Positions 32,059 through 35,923 of a DNA stretch of 35,923 bases are shown here, piece after piece. The DNA lies in contig JAFSIS010000080.1 in the NCBI GenBank assembly GCA_017439665.1, positions 1 to 35,923 of the forward strand, read 5' to 3'. Source of the DNA: Lachnospiraceae bacterium. GTDB lineage: Bacteria > Bacillota > Clostridia > Lachnospirales > Lachnospiraceae. The notes beneath the pieces were generated by a model. It did not search any database. It saw only the letters and a program-made list of their open reading frames with translations, and had not been told where the DNA came from. A program made the position numbers and the translations under genes. The first letter of the stretch is position 1, and every line of letters starts with the position of its first letter.

Positions 32059-34062
32059 TCAAAACAACCCAATATAAATATACCTGTCACAGGCCTCCTT
32101 ATACTCTTTCTTAGTGACCTGCTTTCCATCTACCACATATTCAGTCACCCGTTCAGCCTCCTGTATCGTTTCTCTTGTATAGGGTATATCTTCGTCATTG
32201 TAGAACAGATGTGCATTTTCCAGTAATTCTTCCTGACGATAATTTCCCGGGGTATGGGTGGTAATGGACTCCGAATGGAAGGGATGTATTTCTCCTTCCT
32301 GGAATCGATAAATATGGCTATAGCTGGAATAACCTCCAAATCCTCCTGTACTACCTCTGCTTCCCGGAAATATCTCTCCGGTTTTGCTATCCTTCCAAAA
32401 ACATACATAATTCCCTCTTAAAGAACCTCCACACTCATATCCCGTGACGAGGCAGTAGAGGCGTTCTCCCTCCATGGCATAAAGAGCACTGCTTGAAAGA
32501 GGAAAGCCGGGTGGAAAGATCGGTGCCTCCCTGTAAGATAAAACAGGGTTCTCCGATTGCTCCAGTGAAAACAATTTTATTTCTTTGATGTAATTATCTT
32601 CCTCCCAGCGTGAAAAGCACATCCTGCTATTGTATTCTTCCTCCATATAAATTACCGCTTCATTATTTCCACGTATTAACTCCCTATACTCTTCTATCCT
32701 GGGAGTGATGGTATTTTTCAACAAAATATCTGTTGCTGCGGCATTTTCATCTTTTCCCAAAAACAGAATCGAATCTGCATTACTATCATTCCAATACTGC
32801 AAAATAAAATTTCCATAGCCTTCTCCATATATCTTATCTGCACAGTACTCGTATTCTGCAGATAAAATTTCCTCCCCCTTTTTATCAACCACCACTATAC
32901 TGTTTCCATAGTCTATCCTGTAAAAATCAGACTCCATATGAATCCAGTCTGCTTCTTTTTTCGATTCATAAATCAAATTGTGATTCCTGTCATACAAATA
33001 ATACTTGTCGTTTTTTAGACAATATGAACCATCTACAAAAGTCATTGCGTAATCATAAGTGGGAGAAACGACCAGCTTTCCGTCAGCATCCACGATCCCA
33101 TATTGATGATTTTTACAGACAGCTGCATGGCCCTGGTTAAAAATCCCCAGATAATCATAGTCATTCTTCAGTTTTTCAATAATCTCCATTTCTACTATGG
33201 ATTCATCTTCGGAAAGTGTTGTCTGTCCTGTCGGCTTTTCCTTCAGAAACTCTCCATTCAGCCCATAGTATTCCTCACCTTCTTCTGTTGTTGCTGTGAT
33301 ATAATCCTCGGCCCAATAGAGATAGCTGTATTTTGTGGGAATCACCACTTCACCTTCATTGTTGATCGCCCCTACATAGCCATCCATATTGATAAAGGCA
33401 AGGCCATTTTTAAAATAATCGGCATCATGGAAGACAGGTTCGATCACTATTTTGCCGCTCTGATCAATATATCCGTATTTTCCATCAATACAGACGTAAG
33501 CCAGCCCCTCCTGAAAAGAGCTGACACTGTCACAGTCCAGATAAAAAGCCACCTTACCATCCTTATCCATAAATCCATATTCATCCTCTGTGGAAAAATA
33601 GGCCAGTCCCTCCGTAAAAGAAGCCGCATCTTCATAAATAAGGGGGATGACCTCATCTCCTTCTGTATTGATGTAGCCGTATTTTCCCTCTCTCATTACC
33701 AGAGCCAGGCCTTCCGAAAAAGGAAAGGCTGCATCATAGACATAGTCCGTGATTTCCTCTCCTGAAAGCTTCATATAACCATACTGCTTTCCGTCAAAAA
33801 TACAGAAGATATCTTCCGAAAAAGTGGCAAAATCAATGTCTGAGGTTAAGGTAGGCGTCAGTAGAACTGGATAGGACATTTCATCCACCCTGGCATCTTC
33901 TGTTTCTGAAACTTTCCCAGACTCTGTTTCTGGCTTTTCAGATACTGTAATTTCTGCCGGAATTTCCATACTCATTTCTTTTTTTATCGTTGTGTCAGTA
34001 TATCCTATAAATATACCCAAAATAAGAAGAAGGATAGCTGTCTGTATGTATCTCGATTTCAT
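32059..34062 (-). CDS. WG-repeat secreted or membrane-anchored protein
   Basis: A 667-residue protein with a signal peptide or membrane anchor at about 5-22 (IQTAILLLILGIFIGYT). From about 70 to 270 it has WG-type (KWG) beta repeats of about 45 residues. Each has the pattern EGLAYV...KYGYIDQSGKIVI (for example FSEGLALVMREGKYGYINTEGD and FQEGLAYVCIDGKYGYIDQ). More repeats appear after 300, around NHQYGIVDADGKLVV. The C-terminal half (about 440-667) has a Tyr- and Gly-rich segment (GFGGYSSYSHIYRFQ) without a known domain. WG-repeat proteins are often surface or sensing proteins of unknown ligand. AGGAAAGG lies 11 bases before the ATG. It stands upstream of the small unknown gene. Confidence 0.8.
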   Translation of the reverse strand: MKSRYIQTAILLLILGIFIGYTDTTIKKEMSMEIPAEITVSEKPETESGKVSETEDARVDEMSYPVLLTPTLTSDIDFATFSEDIFCIFDGKQYGYMKLSGEEITDYVYDAAFPFSEGLALVMREGKYGYINTEGDEVIPLIYEDAASFTEGLAYFSTEDEYGFMDKDGKVAFYLDCDSVSSFQEGLAYVCIDGKYGYIDQSGKIVIEPVFHDADYFKNGLAFINMDGYVGAINNEGEVVIPTKYSYLYWAEDYITATTEEGEEYYGLNGEFLKEKPTGQTTLSEDESIVEMEIIEKLKNDYDYLGIFNQGHAAVCKNHQYGIVDADGKLVVSPTYDYAMTFVDGSYCLKNDKYYLYDRNHNLIYESKKEADWIHMESDFYRIDYGNSIVVVDKKGEEILSAEYEYCADKIYGEGYGNFILQYWNDSNADSILFLGKDENAAATDILLKNTITPRIEEYRELIRGNNEAVIYMEEEYNSRMCFSRWEEDNYIKEIKLFSLEQSENPVLSYREAPIFPPGFPLSSSALYAMEGERLYCLVTGYECGGSLRGNYVCFWKDSKTGEIFPGSRGSTGGFGGYSSYSHIYRFQEGEIHPFHSESITTHTPGNYRQEELLENAHLFYNDEDIPYTRETIQEAERVTEYVVDGKQVTKKEYKEACDRYIYIGLF

Positions 34063-34278
34063 TTTATCTCTAACCTTTCCTGACGATTCAGTTCCTTTAT
34101 CGTTAAATGTTTGGAAAAAGCCGCATCGAATAAGGGATTTTTAACCTCTACTGCATAACATTTTTTCATAATGGCAGAGGGCACGAGCAGTCTATCCGTT
34201 TGCCCCCTCTTGTCTGCGATATGTCTTTGAATGTAGTATATATGTTTCTTTCCTTTTTCCCTGCTTAGATGTGTGACT

Positions 34279-34548
34279 TTACATTTCTTTATGATACTTC
34301 CACAATCTGAAGATAAAATAGGCTTGGCAAATTACAAATACTCCCAACAAGATAAAGAATGCAGATAAGTTAATAACATTAAAAAATGCAAGAAGTACAA
34401 TAGCTATAGTAAAAAGACATATCATCAATTCATATGCTCTGGCCTTTGCGGTATTCCCTAATGCGATATTTCTCTCGTCCTTTTGCTCAATTCCTAATTG
34501 CTTAAATTCATTTATTTCATTCTGCGACAACAGCTTTTCCTGCTTCAT
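34279..34548 (-). CDS. Small two-helix membrane protein paired with XRE regulator
   Basis: An 89-residue protein. The N-terminus (about 1-38) is hydrophilic, with QKDERNIALGNTAKARAYE, and two membrane segments follow (about 40-58 and 62-80). The KDER...ALGN pattern resembles small membrane proteins (DUF2178/DUF6442-type) that are commonly encoded with an XRE regulator in Clostridia; I am not sure of the exact family. The start lies 2 bases after the regulator's stop, so the two are cotranscribed. Its function is unknown; it may be a sensor or target of the regulator. Confidence 0.65.
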   Translation of the reverse strand: MKQEKLLSQNEINEFKQLGIEQKDERNIALGNTAKARAYELMICLFTIAIVLLAFFNVINLSAFFILLGVFVICQAYFIFRLWKYHKEM

Positions 34549-34550
34549 TT

Positions 34551-34748
34551 TTAACTCTCCTCATAGATAAAAATATCCTCAATGCTTAACTCAAAATATC
34601 GTGACAATTTGAAAGCTAATTGAATAGATGGGTTATATCTTCCGTTCTCCAAAGAACCTATTGTCTGCCTTGAAACCCCTAATGCTGCGGCTAAATCTTC
34701 CTGTTTTATTCCTCTGTTTTTTCGCAATTCTTCTATTCGATTTTTCAA
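34551..34748 (-). CDS. Small XRE-family transcriptional regulator
   Basis: A 65-residue helix-turn-helix regulator of the XRE family, the size of stand-alone Cro/C1-type proteins. The domain reads NRIEELRKNRGIKQEDLAAALGVSRQTIGSLENGRYNPS. I start at a TTG (34748) for two reasons: AAAGGAGG lies 6 bases upstream, and the ATG at 34784 lies at or before the transcription start predicted from the -10 box (34789-34794), so it could not be translated. The gene is cotranscribed with the membrane protein. A palindrome over its -10 box suggests self-repression. Confidence 0.82.
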   Translation of the reverse strand: MKNRIEELRKNRGIKQEDLAAALGVSRQTIGSLENGRYNPSIQLAFKLSRYFELSIEDIFIYEES

Positions 34749-34787
34749 ACTGTTCCTCCTTTTCACGGAAAGTTTGCTTTCCATCTT

Positions 34788-34802
34788 GAATATAACATAT
34801 TC
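34788..34802. promoter_or_regulatory. Candidate autoregulatory operator of the XRE gene
   Basis: GAATAT and ATATTC form a perfect 6-bp inverted repeat around a 3-base centre, covering the -10 box of the promoter. Confidence 0.45.
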
Positions 34803-34817
34803 AGCTTTTCATGTCAA
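34789..34817 (-). promoter_or_regulatory. Promoter of the XRE-membrane protein pair
   Basis: On the minus strand a consensus -35 TTGACA (34812-34817) and -10 TATATT (34789-34794) are separated by 17 bases. Confidence 0.8.
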
Positions 34818-35363
34818 GCTCACTTACCATTTATTCATCAGCAATACAACAAATCATTTCTTTTATTCGAATATTAAGTGGAATATTTTACCAAATTCTG
34901 ATCAACTGGAGAAAAAGGCGAATTCGGATTGTTTGGACACTGTCAAAATGACGGTGGATAAGTAAAAAAAATCATTGTATTTTAACTGGGGGCTGAATAG
35001 TTACGATAAAATGAGCAAAATGCTCATACTTATCCTACTATTTTCTACTTATGGTTATGAAATTAGATCCTCTTAAGCCATATATTAGGATAAAAATTTG
35101 AGCAAACTTATTTCTTATCCCAAAAAACGACAGAACTTTGCCACAGAACTCAGTCTTGACCTCCAGATTATGGGATATAACATGTGTTATCTTTACTTTT
35201 TATCCTATAAATTTAATAAAAATGGATTAAATAAGCAAATAGACAAAGATTTTATAGGATAAAAATAAGATCAGCAGATAATCTTATCCTATCTACAGGA
35301 AATCAAGTGTCTGCCTAATGCCTATCCCACTCTTTTCAAGTCCATCTGTTAGTGGAAAATAGT
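34818..35363. other. Non-coding region with an array of TTATCCTA boxes
   Basis: No gene seen. Six copies of TTATCCTA or its complement lie at 35030-35037, 35086-35093, 35115-35120 (TTATCC only), 35200-35207, 35255-35262 and 35284-35291, in both orientations. Two of them sit in a perfect 15-bp inverted repeat (35197-35211 and 35251-35265). A CTGAATAGTTACG end of the fold-back repeat lies at 34993-35005. No promoter or gene start faces the array clearly. Confidence 0.55.
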
Positions 35364-35399
35364 AAAAAATGCCGCAAACCTGTAAGTTTACGGCATTTT
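35364..35399 (-). terminator. Intrinsic terminator after the GGGtGRT gene
   Basis: AAAATGCCG pairs with CGGCATTTT, with further GTTT/AAAC pairing inside, and is followed by six T on the minus strand, about 45 bases after the stop at 35444. Confidence 0.8.
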
Positions 35400-35443
35400 G
35401 TATCAATTATAGTAAATAAATCAAACGGCAGTTCGCAAATCAG

Positions 35444-35923
35444 TTAGAATTTACCCTCTTTAGCGGCCATTTCGATACTTACTGCTACAGCCACGGTCAT
35501 TCCTACCATAGGATTGTTTCCGGCTCCGATCAGGCCCATCATCTCTACGTGGGCAGGCACGGAGGAAGAACCGGCAAACTGTGCATCGGAGTGCATACGT
35601 CCCATAGTATCGGTCATACCGTAGGAAGCAGGACCTGCCGCCATATTATCGGGATGGAGAGTACGTCCCGTACCACCGCCGGAGGCTACAGAGAAGTATT
35701 TCTTGCCCTGTTCAAGACATTCCTTCTTATAGGTACCTGCAACGGGATGCTGGAATCTGGTAGGGTTGGTGGAGTTGCCGGTAATGGAAACGTCTACACC
35801 TTCCTTATGCATGATGGCAACACCTTCACAAACATCGTTTGCACCATAGCAGTTAACCTTTGCACGAAGACCATCAGAGTAGGCTTTGCGGAATACTTCC
35901 TTAACGGTATTGGTGTAGGGATC
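35444..35923 (-). CDS. GGGtGRT-family protein, N-terminus cut by window edge
   Basis: The last 159 residues of a GGGtGRT protein (family length about 330). The frame is open from the right edge; the internal ATG at 35812 is not the start. Visible family hallmarks: the naming motif SGGGTGRTLHPDNMAAGPASYGMTDTMGRMHSDAQF and a C-terminal VPAHVEMMGLIGAGNNPMVGMTVAVAVSIEMA. The motif region, rich in Gly, Asn, Arg and His, suggests a nucleotide- or cofactor-binding site, but the function of the family is not established. No membrane segment. A strong terminator follows. The start and any partner gene lie outside the window. Confidence 0.9.
   Translation of the reverse strand, partial: DPYTNTVKEVFRKAYSDGLRAKVNCYGANDVCEGVAIMHKEGVDVSITGNSTNPTRFQHPVAGTYKKECLEQGKKYFSVASGGGTGRTLHPDNMAAGPASYGMTDTMGRMHSDAQFAGSSSVPAHVEMMGLIGAGNNPMVGMTVAVAVSIEMAAKEGKF

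Noticed and set aside
35030..35291. Replication origin (DnaA boxes) or plasmid iterons
   Set aside because: The boxes are TTATCCTA, not TTATCCACA-type DnaA boxes, alternate in strand, and no replication gene is near.

Overview
The window looks like chromosome from a low-GC, spore-forming anaerobe of the Bacillota, most likely Lachnospiraceae. Reasons: a GerW/YtfJ sporulation protein with its DUF2953 partner, a B12-dependent methionine synthase lacking the C-terminal activation domain, a GGGtGRT-family protein, a class B sortase, strong AGGAGG ribosome binding sites, and a Bacillus-type SOS box upstream of ruvAB. Nearly all genes are on the minus strand. No tRNA, rRNA, CRISPR array, transposase gene of the usual IS families or prophage was seen.

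Layout. 1-840: class B sortase, cut by the left edge before its catalytic Cys. 1036-1899: Rpn/PD-(D/E)XK-like protein. 2298-4934: sporulation pair ytfJ and DUF2953, a small unknown protein, and a NUDIX hydrolase. 5045-10646: zapA, a U32 (DUF3656) protein, an FtsW/RodA polymerase and a class B PBP, a division and wall-synthesis block. 10764-12380: ruvA-ruvB under a LexA-box promoter. 12656-13705: metallo-beta-lactamase-fold lipoprotein. 14552-27438: branched-chain amino acid and methionine block (leuC-leuD, divergent lysR, ilvB with two small subunits, ilvC, metH), interrupted by an unknown 195-residue protein and a TPR-GGDEF diguanylate cyclase. 28139-30051: a lipoprotein and an ECF sigma/anti-sigma pair. 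30270-34062: NYN-LOTUS protein, hypoxanthine-DNA glycosylase, a small unknown protein, WG-repeat protein. 34279-34748: XRE regulator and membrane protein. 35444 to the right edge: C-terminal part of a GGGtGRT protein.

The most unusual content is non-coding. Two nearly identical, about 378-bp, heavily folded elements sit in inverted orientation at 16589-16966 and 27589-27966. Each precedes a gene in the same relative orientation (lysR and metH). Each is made of two similar-sized fold-back halves bounded by TTTAG...CTAAA ends. The first begins just after a recognisable promoter, so it should form most of the lysR 5' leader. A second family of shorter palindromic repeats (one full 141-bp fold-back at 18607-18747 plus solo ends) is scattered beside gene ends. 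Other arrays: a pair of 52-bp hairpin repeats between leuC and leuD, four GGGCA/TGCCC-type hairpins at 13.98-14.24 kb, and a cluster of TTATCCTA boxes at 35.03-35.29 kb.

Functional reading (inference): LysR probably controls leuCD from a palindrome overlapping the leuC -35 box. A related palindrome lies just downstream of the ilvB -10 box, which would link Leu and Ile/Val synthesis. All assignments are from reading the sequence by eye; no database search was run.
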